Part shown: positions 1-5,681 of the stretch, one piece after another
How positions within the stretch are numbered: the first letter of the stretch is position 1
How the letters are laid out: each line of letters begins with the position of its first letter
Assembly: GCA_947367415.1 (NCBI GenBank)
Contig: CANBEE010000113.1
Location: 1 to 8,259 of the forward strand
DNA length: 8,259 nucleotides
Direction: 5' to 3'
Source: an uncultured Bacteroidales bacterium
GTDB lineage: Bacteria; Bacteroidota; Bacteroidia; Bacteroidales; Bacteroidaceae
The notes under the pieces: model-generated
Database searches by the model: none
Told to the model about the DNA's origin: nothing
Seen by the model: the letters and a program-made list of their open reading frames with translations, nothing else
Translations under genes and position numbers: made by a program

Positions 1-57
1 CATACAATACTACAGGATAAAATTTGTATAAACAACGAATAATAATCAGCAAAAAAC

Positions 58-88
58 ATTGTGCGTGTTTCTTTTTTGTGTAATTTTG
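58..88 (+). promoter_or_regulatory. Bacteroidetes-type promoter for the acyltransferase-argG pair
   Basis: ATTG at 58-61 resembles the -33 element, and TAATTTTG at 81-88 matches the Bacteroidetes -7 consensus TAnnTTTG exactly. The spacer is 19 bases, as expected for the primary sigma factor of this phylum. Transcription would begin roughly at 93-97, leaving a leader of about 60 AT-rich bases before the ATG at 159. I saw no clear ArgR-type palindrome around it. The match is by eye, and promoter activity is inferred. Confidence 0.6.
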
Positions 89-158
89 CAGCCGTATTAT
101 AAAAAAGGTATAAGTTTTTAGGTAAAAGATTGTTCTACAAAAGAAGATTCCAGCCAAT

Positions 159-785
159 ATGGATGCAAACAATATTATCGTAAGATATGCCAACGCCGAG
201 CATGTCGTATATGCCGAGCATATCTGCCAACTGATATACGAATCGGCCCTGCAGCGTGGCACAGGTATTGCCAAGCGATCGCCCGAATATGTGGCCGAGA
301 AGATCAATGGTGGCAAGGCCGTAGTGGCACTCGACGGCGACCGTCTCGTAGGATTCAGCTATATCGAGAGCTGGAGCCACGGCGACTTTGTGGCCACCTC
401 GGGCCTCATCGTCGACCCCGAATACCGCCAGATGGGCTTGGCAGGACGCATCAAGAAGAAAACGTTCGAGCTGGCTCGCGAGCGCTTTCCCTATGCCAAG
501 CTCTTCAGTATCACCACTTCGCTTCCCGTGATGAAGCTCAACACCGCATTGGGCTACGTACCTGTGACACTGACCGAGCTGACACAGGACGAGGAGTTTT
601 GGAAAGGTTGCGAGGGGTGCAAAAACTACGACATCCTGCAGCGCAACAACCGCACCCGCTGCCTCTGCACCGGCATGCTCTTCGACCCCAAGGCCACACC
701 CGTCGACCCCGACATTGAGGTACCCACGATGTCGAAGTGGCAAAACCGCCTGCGCAAGATGCTGCATTTGAAGAATAAGAAGTAA
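159..785 (+). CDS. GNAT-family N-acyltransferase, probable N-succinyl/N-acetylglutamate synthase
   Basis: A 208-residue cytoplasmic GNAT (acyl-CoA-dependent N-acyltransferase). The central acyl-CoA site is seen as strand LIVDP (about 82-86) followed by the loop RQMGLAGR (90-97) and its helix. A C-terminal GNAT motif, LNTALGYVPV, lies at 127-136. The last third is unusual: it has four cysteines, CEGC at 151-154 and CLC at 168-170, and a basic tail. It sits directly upstream of argG. From memory, a homologous gene next to argG in Bacteroides thetaiotaomicron (BT3761) was proposed from fitness data to make N-succinylglutamate, the first step of the succinylated arginine route of Bacteroides. The GNAT fold and arginine context are seen; the choice of succinyl-CoA over acetyl-CoA is inference. 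The start at 159 has no Shine-Dalgarno sequence, which is normal for the phylum. A generic amino-acid acetyltransferase remains possible. Confidence 0.75.
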   Translation: MDANNIIVRYANAEHVVYAEHICQLIYESALQRGTGIAKRSPEYVAEKINGGKAVVALDGDRLVGFSYIESWSHGDFVATSGLIVDPEYRQMGLAGRIKKKTFELARERFPYAKLFSITTSLPVMKLNTALGYVPVTLTELTQDEEFWKGCEGCKNYDILQRNNRTRCLCTGMLFDPKATPVDPDIEVPTMSKWQNRLRKMLHLKNKK

Positions 786-790
786 TTGCA

Positions 791-825
791 TAGTTTAGGG
801 TTTATAGTTTAGTGTTTAGACTTTA
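791..825 (+). repeat. Heptad tandem repeat, five NNNTTTA units
   Basis: Five consecutive 7-base units fill the start of the spacer between the acyltransferase and argG: TAGTTTA, GGGTTTA, TAGTTTA, GTGTTTA and GACTTTA. The TTTA core is invariant while the first three bases drift. The array begins 5 bases after the upstream stop codon. Similar TTTAG-rich short repeats are common in Bacteroidetes spacers, from memory. No function is known to me. Confidence 0.75.
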
Positions 826-828
826 ATT

Positions 829-846
829 GCCCTTAACAGCCCTTAA
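829..846 (+). repeat. Direct repeat GCCCTTAA x2
   Basis: GCCCTTAA occurs at 829-836 and again at 839-846, giving a 10-base period just after the heptad array and 31 bases before the argG start. It could be a short operator-like pair or chance low-complexity sequence. The spacing of one helical turn is suggestive only. Confidence 0.4.
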
Positions 847-877
847 TCCCCCTAATAATAAAAAAGAGAACAACAAT

Positions 878-2083
878 ATGGAACAGAAGAAAAAAGTAGT
901 AGTTGCCTTCAGTGGCGGCTTAGACACCTCCTACACGGTGATGTATCTTGCCAAGGAGGAGGGATATGAGGTACATGCCGTATGTGCCAACACAGGCGGA
1001 TTCAGCGAAGAGCAGCTCCGCACCAATGAGGAGAATGCCTACAAGTTGGGCGCCACCAAGTACGTGACCCTCGACGTTACCCAAGAGTACTACGAGAAGA
1101 GCCTCAAGTACATGGTATATGGCAACGTGTTGCGCAACAACTGCTACCCCATCTCAGTGAGCTCTGAGCGTATCTTCCAGGCATTGGCCATTGCACGCTA
1201 TGCCAAGGAGATTGGAGCCGACGCCATTGCACATGGCTCTACCGGTGCGGGCAACGACCAGATACGCTTCGACATGACCTTCCTCGTGATGGCACCGGGC
1301 GTAGAGATCATCACTCTAACCCGCGACAAGACCCTCACCCGCAAGGAGGAGGTAGATTACCTCAACGCCAACGGCTTCAATGCCGACTTTGCCAAGCTCA
1401 AGTACTCCTACAACGTGGGTATCTGGGGCACCAGCATCTGCGGTGGCGAGCTCCTCGACTCCAACCTAGGCTTGCCCGAGTCGGCCTACCTGAAGCACCC
1501 CACCAAAGAGGGTCCCGAACTCCTGAAGCTCGGATTCTGTAAAGGCGAGCTCTGCTCTGTCAATAGTGTGGAGTACACCGACAAGATCAAGGCCATACAG
1601 GCCGTTGAGGAGATTGGCGCAGCCTACGGCATCGGCCGCGACTGCCACGTGGGCGACACCATCATCGGCATCAAGGGCCGCGTAGGCTTCGAGGCTGCAG
1701 CCCCCATGCTCATCATCGCCGCACACCGCTATCTCGAGAAGTACACCCTATCCAAGTGGCAGCAGTACTGGAAAGACCAGGTATCCAACTGGTACGGTAT
1801 GTTCCTCCACGAGAGCCAGTATCTGGAGCCCGTGATGCCCGACATCGAGGCCATGCTCACCAGCTCACAGCGCAACGTGAATGGCGTGGTAACCCTTGAG
1901 CTCCGCCCGCTCGGCTTCCAAACCGTAGGTGTAGACTCCAAGGACGACCTTGTGAAGAACAAGTTTGGCGAATATGGCGAGACTCAGAAGGGCTGGACCG
2001 CCGAAGAGGCCAAGGGCTTCATCAAGGTAAGCTCCACCGCCCTCCGTGCCTACTACGCTTGCCATCCCGACGAGGAGCGATAA
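878..2083 (+). CDS. argG: Argininosuccinate synthase (citrulline-aspartate ligase)
   Basis: A 401-residue cytoplasmic enzyme that joins citrulline and aspartate using ATP (forming AMP and PPi) to give argininosuccinate, the penultimate step of arginine synthesis. The N-terminal nucleotide-binding signature AFSGGLDTS is at residues 10-18. The second substrate/ATP motif HGSTGAGNDQIRF is at 119-131, and GIKGRVGFEAAAP is in the C-terminal half. The stretch around residues 85-100 (LRNNCYPISVSSERIF) differs from the Escherichia or Bacillus form but fits the Bacteroidetes branch. Length is typical (about 400). The ATG at 878 is chosen because it puts the SGGLDTS motif at the usual distance from the N-terminus. 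The frame stays open upstream to a TTG at 827, but that adds 17 residues encoded by repeat-like spacer. The leader is A-rich with no Shine-Dalgarno sequence. It is probably co-transcribed with the upstream acyltransferase and is followed by a hairpin at 2125. Confidence 0.97.
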   Translation: MEQKKKVVVAFSGGLDTSYTVMYLAKEEGYEVHAVCANTGGFSEEQLRTNEENAYKLGATKYVTLDVTQEYYEKSLKYMVYGNVLRNNCYPISVSSERIFQALAIARYAKEIGADAIAHGSTGAGNDQIRFDMTFLVMAPGVEIITLTRDKTLTRKEEVDYLNANGFNADFAKLKYSYNVGIWGTSICGGELLDSNLGLPESAYLKHPTKEGPELLKLGFCKGELCSVNSVEYTDKIKAIQAVEEIGAAYGIGRDCHVGDTIIGIKGRVGFEAAAPMLIIAAHRYLEKYTLSKWQQYWKDQVSNWYGMFLHESQYLEPVMPDIEAMLTSSQRNVNGVVTLELRPLGFQTVGVDSKDDLVKNKFGEYGETQKGWTAEEAKGFIKVSSTALRAYYACHPDEER

Positions 2084-2124
2084 GAACAGACATCCTTATC
2101 CTTTATAAAGAGAAGATGACAATA

Positions 2125-2149
2125 CAAGCCCGAGCGATGCTCGGGCTTG
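2125..2149 (+). terminator. GC-rich hairpin after argG
   Basis: An 11-base-pair stem (arms 2125-2135 and 2139-2149, CAAGCCCGAGC pairing with GCTCGGGCTTG) closes on a 3-base loop, 41 bases after the argG stop. The following bases (ATTCGTATAT) are only weakly U-rich, so intrinsic termination may be imperfect. A factor-assisted stop or a 3'-end stabilising hairpin are alternatives. The position at the convergent end of the argG transcript supports a terminator role. Confidence 0.65.
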
Positions 2150-2224
2150 ATTCGTATATAAAACTTAAAAATGAGTTTTATTGAAACGGTCTTCTGGTAT
2201 AGTGTCATATTATAAAAAGGACCG

Positions 2225-2259
2225 AATAAAAGCGGGTATGTCTAATTAGACATACCCGC
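2225..2259 (-). terminator. Rho-independent terminator of the nqr operon
   Basis: A perfect 28-base palindrome at 2232-2259 (arms GCGGGTATGTCT and its complement, AATT centre) would fold into a 12-base-pair stem with a 4-base loop. Read on the minus strand it starts 32 bases past the nqrF stop and is followed by TTTTATT (2231-2225), a U-tract. On the plus strand it is followed by AAAAGG, so the terminator points the nqr way. It may still act as a roadblock to argG readthrough. Confidence 0.85.
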
Positions 2260-2291
2260 AAAAGGATTTGTGAGATAAATATCTCTGTCTA

Positions 2292-3566
2292 TTATCCACC
2301 GAAGTCGTCGAAGTGTATCATATCCTTCTCTACGCCGAGGCTGTCGAGGAGGTCGAGCACGGTCTTGGCCATCATGGGAGGACCACAGAGGTAGTACTCG
2401 CAATCTTCGGGATTCTCGTGCTGCTTGAGATAGGTGTCGCCCATCACAGGAGCTACGAAGCCAGCGGTGTACTTGATACCTGCTGCATCTGCCTTGGGAT
2501 CGGGACGGTCCAACGCAAGGTGGAAGTGGAAGTTGTCGAACTCCTTCTCCAATGCGAGGAAGTCGTCGAGGAATGGGATCTCCTCCAACGCACGGGCACC
2601 GTAGAAGTAGTGCATCTGACGGTCGCGGCACTGGCGGGTCTTGAGCATGTGCATGATCTGTGCACGGAGGGGAGCCATACCGGCACCACCACCTACCCAA
2701 ATCATCTCACGGCCAGACTCGTAGTTGGGACGGAACTCTCCGTAAGGACCACTCATCATCACCTTGTCGCCGGGCTTGAGGCTGAAGATGTATGATGAAG
2801 CGATACCAGGCATCACATCCATGAAGCCACCTCCCTGCTCTTTGGGTTTGAAAGGAGGTGTAGCGATACGTACGTTCAAGGTGATGATATCGCCCTCGTC
2901 AGGATAGTTGGCCATAGAGTACGCACGTACGGTAGGAGTGTCGTTGGTACACTTGAGGTTGAAGAGACCGAAGTTCTTCCAAGCGGGGAGATAGGTGTCG
3001 CCGATGAGTGACTTGTCGAAGTCCTTGTCGTAGTCGATGCTGAATGCGGGGATCTTGATCTGTGCATAAGAACCGGGCTCGAAGTCCATGTGCTCGCCAG
3101 GAGGCAATGCCACCTTGTACTCCTTGATGAAGGTTGCCACGTTCTTGTTTGAGATCACCTCGCACTCCCATTCCTTGACGCCCATTACTGACTCGTCGAC
3201 CTTGATAGCCATGTCACCCTTCACCTTTACCTGACAGCCCAGACGCCAATGGTCTTGCTGTTGCTTGCGGCTGAAGTGACCCTTCTCAGAGGGGAGGATC
3301 TCACCACCACCTTCCAATACCTGGCATTTGCACTGGCCGCATGAGCCCTTACCACCGCAGGCAGAAGAGAGGAAGATACCGTTTGATGAGAGTGTGTTGA
3401 GCAGGGTTGAACCGCTCTCTACCTCGAGCTCGTTCTCACCGTTGATGGTGAGCTTCACTGCACCTGAGGCTACGAGGTAATTCTTGGCTACCAAAAGGAT
3501 GGCTACCAAGGCAAGTATAATCACGAGGAATACTGCGATACTTGCTAAAATCAATTTCATATCCAT
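2292..3566 (-). CDS. nqrF: Na+-translocating NADH:quinone reductase subunit F
   Basis: The electron-entry subunit of Na+-NQR (424 residues): it oxidises NADH with FAD and passes electrons to a 2Fe-2S cluster, facing the cytoplasm. One membrane helix spans about 4-27. The ferredoxin domain has cluster cysteines at 70, 76, 79 and 111 (SSACGGKGSCGQC...LGCQV), the same positions I recall for the Vibrio protein, which supports the start at 3566. The FAD motif RAYSMAN is at 214-220, the NADH-binding GGGAGMAPLRAQ at 292-303, the CGPPMM motif at 394-399, and the C-terminal HFDDFGG ends the protein. It is slightly longer than the usual ~408, with extra residues around 240-255 (between ATPPF and the SSYIFSLKPGD segment). 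A second ATG at 3560 is possible, but the AGGAGG at 3582-3577 is better placed for 3566. It is the last gene of the operon, 20 bases after nqrE. Confidence 0.98.
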   Translation of the reverse strand: MDMKLILASIAVFLVIILALVAILLVAKNYLVASGAVKLTINGENELEVESGSTLLNTLSSNGIFLSSACGGKGSCGQCKCQVLEGGGEILPSEKGHFSRKQQQDHWRLGCQVKVKGDMAIKVDESVMGVKEWECEVISNKNVATFIKEYKVALPPGEHMDFEPGSYAQIKIPAFSIDYDKDFDKSLIGDTYLPAWKNFGLFNLKCTNDTPTVRAYSMANYPDEGDIITLNVRIATPPFKPKEQGGGFMDVMPGIASSYIFSLKPGDKVMMSGPYGEFRPNYESGREMIWVGGGAGMAPLRAQIMHMLKTRQCRDRQMHYFYGARALEEIPFLDDFLALEKEFDNFHFHLALDRPDPKADAAGIKYTAGFVAPVMGDTYLKQHENPEDCEYYLCGPPMMAKTVLDLLDSLGVEKDMIHFDDFGG

Positions 3567-3576
3567 ATTATTTATT

Positions 3577-3589
3577 CCTCCTATTATTA
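3577..3589 (-). promoter_or_regulatory. Strong Shine-Dalgarno before nqrF fused to a triple stop
   Basis: On the minus strand TAATAATAGGAGGAA begins at 3589. It contains the nqrE stop TAA, then in-frame TAA and TAG, the last overlapping AGGAGG (3582-3577). The spacer to the nqrF ATG at 3566 is 10 bases. A full AGGAGG is unusual in Bacteroidetes, where initiation mostly ignores Shine-Dalgarno pairing. The same 15 bases occur before nqrD. Confidence 0.75.
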
Positions 3590-4213
3590 GATGTTAAGAC
3601 CAGAGAAACACATGAATGCCATAGCCATCAAACCTACAGTGATGAAGGTGATACCGAGACCACGGAGGGGCTTGGGCACGTCAGAGTACTGCATCTTCTC
3701 ACGAATAGCTGCAAGACCTACGATGGCGAGCAACCAACCGATACCTGAACCGATAGCATAGGCTACTGAATCCCATACGTTGAGGATAGCCTGTGTGTTG
3801 CCAGCGTCCATGGTGATGCGCTGCTGCATGAAGAGCGAAGCACCCATGATGGCGCAGTTAACGGCGATAAGGGGCAAGAAGATACCGAGCGAAGCGTACA
3901 GCGAGGGGCTGAAACGCTCTACCACCATCTCGACCAACTGCACGATACCGGCAATGACGGCGATGAAGAGGATAAAGGCCAAGAAACTGAGGTCGACACC
4001 CTCAACGATACAGTTGGGGCCGAGCACCTTAGTTTGCAACAGATAGTTCACGGGTAAGGTGATGAGCAACACGAAGGTCACTGCCACACCGAGGCCGAGA
4101 GCGGTCTTCACATTCTTTGATACGGCAAGGTAAGAACACATACCCAAGAAGAATGCGAAAATCATATTGTCCACGAATATTGAGCGGACCAAAAGACTAA
4201 TAAAATGTTCCAT
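3587..4213 (-). CDS. nqrE: Na+-translocating NADH:quinone reductase subunit E
   Basis: An integral membrane subunit of 208 residues, about six helices, homologous to NqrD and RnfA. Cys26 (FFLGMCSYLAVS) and Cys120 (PLIAVNCAIMGAS) sit in the two inverted half-helix repeats. In the solved Vibrio complex the equivalent residues, with two from NqrD, hold an intramembrane iron centre linking NqrF to NqrC. The length is typical (about 198-208). The ATG at 4213 is preceded by AAAGAAGAAATTT, a purine-rich but weak leader. The 46-base spacer to nqrD is the longest in the operon and consists mostly of heptad repeats. Confidence 0.97.
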   Translation of the reverse strand: MEHFISLLVRSIFVDNMIFAFFLGMCSYLAVSKNVKTALGLGVAVTFVLLITLPVNYLLQTKVLGPNCIVEGVDLSFLAFILFIAVIAGIVQLVEMVVERFSPSLYASLGIFLPLIAVNCAIMGASLFMQQRITMDAGNTQAILNVWDSVAYAIGSGIGWLLAIVGLAAIREKMQYSDVPKPLRGLGITFITVGLMAMAFMCFSGLNI

Positions 4214-4230
4214 AAATTTCTTCTTTAATA

Positions 4231-4265
4231 ATTGTCAATTATCAATTGTCAATTGTCAATTAATT
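4231..4265 (-). repeat. Heptad tandem repeat (TGACAAT-type) between nqrD and nqrE
   Basis: Read on the plus strand, the units are ATTGTCA, ATTATCA, ATTGTCA, ATTGTCA and ATTAATT. That is four near-identical 7-base units and a decayed fifth that covers the nqrD stop codon (4262-4260) and part of its last sense codon. On the coding strand this reads TTGACAA repeats ahead of nqrE. From memory, this family is widespread in Bacteroidetes and is often mis-translated as short peptides containing NCQLSIVNCQL. Its function is unknown to me. Confidence 0.85.
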
Positions 4266-4895
4266 CTGTTCTTCCTGCAACTCTGTATGGCGTGCACGCT
4301 GGTACCAGATGATGCAACCTACGATGATGAGGGCTGCGGGGGGCATCAGCATGAGGCCGTTGTTGATATATCCATGCTCGTAGCACCATGCGGGGATCAC
4401 CTGGTAGCCGAAGAGGCAACCGCTACCGAAGAGCTCACGGATGAAGGCTACGATAACGAGGATCTTGGCATAGCCGAGACCGTTACCGATACCATCGAGG
4501 AATGAAGGCCAGGGGCTGTTACCCATAGCAAATGCCTCGAGACGACCCATGAGGATACAGTTGGTGATAATAAGACCGATGTACACAGAGAGTTCTACAC
4601 TCACGTCGTAGGCGAAAGCCTTGAGGATTTCACTTACGATGGTTACGAGAGCAGCTACCACTACCAACTGTACGATGATACGGATACGGTTGGGGATAGT
4701 GTTGCGCAAAAGTGAGATAATCACGTTAGCCATAGCCACGATAATAGTCACTGAAAGACCCATCACGATGGCGGGCTTGAGCTGAGCTGTTACAGCCAAT
4801 GCAGAACAGATACCGAGCACCTGTACGGTGACGGGGTTGTTCATGCCCAGAGGAGTCTTCAGCGCCTCCATATTCTGCTTTGAAAATAATGACAT
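4260..4895 (-). CDS. nqrD: Na+-translocating NADH:quinone reductase subunit D
   Basis: A 211-residue integral membrane subunit with about six helices, paralogous to NqrE. The conserved NNPVTVQVLGICSALAVT at about 19-36 carries Cys30, and the second half-helix ITNCILMGRLEAF carries Cys113. Together with Cys26 and Cys120 of NqrE these complete the four-cysteine iron site. The motif EAFAMGN and the Gly-rich loop LDGIGNGLGYA (133-143) are typical of the family. The start at 4895 is supported by an AGGAGG 8 bases upstream. The C-terminal tail (RARHTELQEEQN) runs into the heptad repeat array, so the stop context may have been shaped by it. Confidence 0.97.
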   Translation of the reverse strand: MSLFSKQNMEALKTPLGMNNPVTVQVLGICSALAVTAQLKPAIVMGLSVTIIVAMANVIISLLRNTIPNRIRIIVQLVVVAALVTIVSEILKAFAYDVSVELSVYIGLIITNCILMGRLEAFAMGNSPWPSFLDGIGNGLGYAKILVIVAFIRELFGSGCLFGYQVIPAWCYEHGYINNGLMLMPPAALIIVGCIIWYQRARHTELQEEQN

Positions 4896-4903
4896 AACTG
4901 TTT

Positions 4904-4916
4904 CCTCCTATTATTA
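4904..4916 (-). promoter_or_regulatory. Strong Shine-Dalgarno before nqrD fused to a triple stop
   Basis: On the minus strand TAATAATAGGAGGAA begins at 4916: the nqrC stop TAA, then in-frame TAA and TAG, the last overlapping AGGAGG (4909-4904). The spacer to the nqrD ATG at 4895 is 8 bases, which is near ideal. It is identical over 15 bases to the nqrE-nqrF junction. Confidence 0.75.
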
Positions 4917-5657
4917 TTGGTTAACAACTTCTGTTTGACACTGCTCAGCGCACTCAGCCTTAGCGGCACAAGCGCCCTTGTCGCACTTCTTGGTGAGGAA
5001 TGCCTTGTAGAGACCAATGCCATCCTTGAGCATGGCATTTACACCATTTGATGTGATGGTACCACCAGAGATACCGTCGACCTCACACTCAGCGTTCTGT
5101 ACCTTACCGTTCTTCACTACACTGATGACTACGTCGCCAGCGGTGTTGAGGGCCTTCTTACCGATGAAGGGTACTTGGAACTTGTCGCGGTTGGTAATCT
5201 CAGCACCGAGACCGGGAGTCTCACCAGCATGTGAGAAGTATACACCATAGATGGTCTCCTTATCGGCGTTGAGGGCTACATAACCCCAGATGGGGCCCCA
5301 CAGACCTGCACCGTAGAGGGGAAGCACATACTTGGTCTCACCCTCGACCTCACATACGTAGAGGGGGAGGTTGTCAGCGCTAACGGCAGCGTTCTCTACT
5401 GCAAAACCACCGTTCTCAGCAGCTACAGTGCCATCAGCATTGAGGAGCTGGTCGGCCTTCACATAAGTATTGTAAGCAGCTTCGGCATCCTTCTCAAAGA
5501 TGTTGAGGGCAGCAAGCACCTGCTTCTTCTTGTCAAGCTCGACGTTCTTCTGCTGAATGGGCTTCAAAGCTGAAGATACGAAGGCCAAGAGGAATGCTAC
5601 GATAATAACCATAACCGAAGCATATATAAATATGTAGGAATTCTTATTCGTATTCAT
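4914..5657 (-). CDS. nqrC: Na+-translocating NADH:quinone reductase subunit C, with Cys-rich tail
   Basis: A 247-residue protein anchored by one N-terminal helix (about 8-30), with an FMN-binding domain outside the membrane. It carries a covalently bound FMN that relays electrons from the NqrD/E iron centre to NqrB. The acceptor is the threonine of DGISGGTITSNGV, here Thr200. The usual motif is SGAT, so the residue before the acceptor is Gly instead of Ala. Family motifs LYGAGLWGPIWGYVAL (114-129) and HAGETPGLGAEI (143-154) are intact. After the domain ends near 222, a polar tail carries cysteines at 225, 230, 236 and 240, which I do not recall in Vibrio NqrC. FMN attachment needs an ApbE-type transferase encoded elsewhere. 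It starts 24 bases after nqrB with no clear Shine-Dalgarno sequence. Confidence 0.97.
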   Translation of the reverse strand: MNTNKNSYIFIYASVMVIIVAFLLAFVSSALKPIQQKNVELDKKKQVLAALNIFEKDAEAAYNTYVKADQLLNADGTVAAENGGFAVENAAVSADNLPLYVCEVEGETKYVLPLYGAGLWGPIWGYVALNADKETIYGVYFSHAGETPGLGAEITNRDKFQVPFIGKKALNTAGDVVISVVKNGKVQNAECEVDGISGGTITSNGVNAMLKDGIGLYKAFLTKKCDKGACAAKAECAEQCQTEVVNQ

Positions 5658-5681
5658 AACTGTATTCGATTAATGAGGTTA

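Noticed and set aside
1..57. Possible second promoter or ArgR operator upstream
   Set aside because: TTTG at 23-26 has no properly spaced TAnnTTTG partner, and no convincing palindrome is present.
135..791. A 218-residue open frame on the minus strand covering the acyltransferase gene
   Set aside because: It mirrors the GNAT gene, has no recognisable domain, and the plus-strand frame carries clear GNAT motifs and a promoter.
827..877. Longer argG start at TTG 827
   Set aside because: The extra 17 residues are encoded by repeat-like spacer, and the ATG at 878 puts the SGGLDTS motif at the usual distance from the N-terminus.
2159..2180. AT-only inverted repeat TAAAACT/AGTTTTA with an 8-base loop
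   Set aside because: Seven weak base pairs in AT-rich sequence, expected by chance; no U-tract follows.
2187..2224. CGGTC ... GACCG inverted pair
   Set aside because: Only 5 base pairs across a 28-base loop.
2313..2795. A 160-residue plus-strand open frame inside nqrF
   Set aside because: Antisense shadow of a conserved nqrF; its Glu/Val/His-rich composition is typical of a reversed coding strand.
4167..4505. A 112-residue plus-strand frame over the nqrD-nqrE spacer, containing NCQLSIVNCQL
   Set aside because: That peptide is the translation of the heptad repeat, and the rest is antisense to nqrD and nqrE.
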